From: Tranzscheliella williamsii
Lineage: Eukaryota; Basidiomycota; Ustilaginomycetes; Ustilaginales; Ustilaginaceae
Direction of reading: 5' to 3'
Assembly (NCBI GenBank): GCA_023212725.1
Contig: JALBYF010000045.1
Location: 62,001 to 126,000 of the forward strand
DNA: 64,000 bases
Shown: piece by piece, positions 63,811-64,000 of the stretch
How the letters are laid out: each line of letters opens with the position of its first letter
Numbering within the stretch: the stretch's first letter is position 1
Program-made: the position numbers and the translations under genes
Notes under the pieces: model-generated
The model's input: the letters and a program-made list of their open reading frames with translations, nothing else
Database searches by the model: none
Told to the model about the DNA's origin: nothing

Positions 63811-64000
63811 TTCCCCTCCAGCACCTCACCACACCAGCCGCCGGCGCCCGCGTCAGCCTATTGTACAGGTAGAATGGGACGCTTTGGGCCGTGACCGACG
63901 TTCTGCAACCACTTGTACATCTTTTTTGCTCTCGTCTCCGCGCTTGGGTTTCCTGTCCTCGCGCGGTGCGGCAGCGCGGTAGCAGCGTGGAGGGCGTGGG
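63811..64000. other. Right edge, non-coding
   Basis: 190 bp after the pyruvate-carrier gene, probably its 3' untranslated region. No feature recognised before the window ends. Confidence 0.5.

Overview
The window reads as nuclear chromosomal DNA of a basidiomycete fungus, most likely a smut or smut-related yeast of the Ustilaginales (Ustilago/Sporisorium/Pseudozyma/Moesziomyces group). The evidence: short GT-AG introns in a GC-rich gene-dense background; a MAP kinase almost identical in layout to Ustilago maydis Kpp2/Ubc3; a 337-residue Rad51 of smut type; and a secreted lipase of the Candida (Pseudozyma) antarctica lipase A family. I see no bacterial, viral, organellar or CRISPR features, no intact transposon and no convincing tRNA. 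This identification is inference from family resemblance, not a database match.

Layout. 1-4879 (-): class II myosin, cut by the left edge. 6290-9971 (+): a Cir_N/LENG1-type protein and a FAN1-type nuclease that may overlap out of frame. 10480-11211 (+): histone-fold Pol epsilon subunit (Dpb4/POLE3). 12262-13776 (-): Edc1/PNRC-type decapping cofactor. 14775-15952 (-): Rad51, three exons. 16457-17457 (-): secreted CREG-type FMN-split-barrel protein, three exons. 17967-19745 (+): UBR7-type UBR-box/PHD protein. 21244-25773 (+): Dnf1/2-type P4-ATPase. 26863-27434 (+): small secreted Cys-containing protein, an effector candidate. 30096-32813 (+): Ser-rich protein of unknown function. 34481-35830 (+): CAL-A-type lipase. 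38941-40230 (+): bZIP factor with an upstream mini-ORF. 41369-42556 (+): 3-ketoacyl-CoA thiolase. 42884-43727 (-): triosephosphate isomerase, sharing a promoter with profilin (44279-45052, +). 45245-49158 (-): SAPS-domain phosphatase regulator. 49869-53567 (-): double-PHD MYST acetyltransferase. 54387-57953 (-): gamma-tubulin complex component, GCP5-like. 58520-59265 (+): Asn/Gly-rich protein. 59633-60694 (-): Kpp2-type MAP kinase. 61705-62754 (+): dynactin p27-like subunit. 63322-63810 (+): mitochondrial pyruvate carrier subunit.

There is no single gene cluster or new multi-gene system that I can defend. The genes are mostly conserved housekeeping functions: cytoskeleton (myosin, profilin, gamma-tubulin complex, dynactin), DNA repair and replication (FAN1, Dpb4, Rad51 within 10 kb), chromatin and ubiquitin, energy metabolism (TPI, thiolase, pyruvate carrier) and signalling (Kpp2). 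The lineage-specific material lies in the middle third (25.8-41 kb), where genes are sparse and include the secreted candidate effector, the lipase and the unknown Ser-rich protein.

The main annotation value is in gene models that simple open-frame calling gets wrong: tiny terminal exons (6 nt in the SAPS gene, 11 nt in the dynactin gene, 9 nt at the end of rad51), a stop-free 126-nt intron in the MYST gene, and several frames that extend upstream only through non-ATG codons. Exon coordinates were read by eye from splice signals and family alignment memory; all multi-exon totals given are divisible by three.
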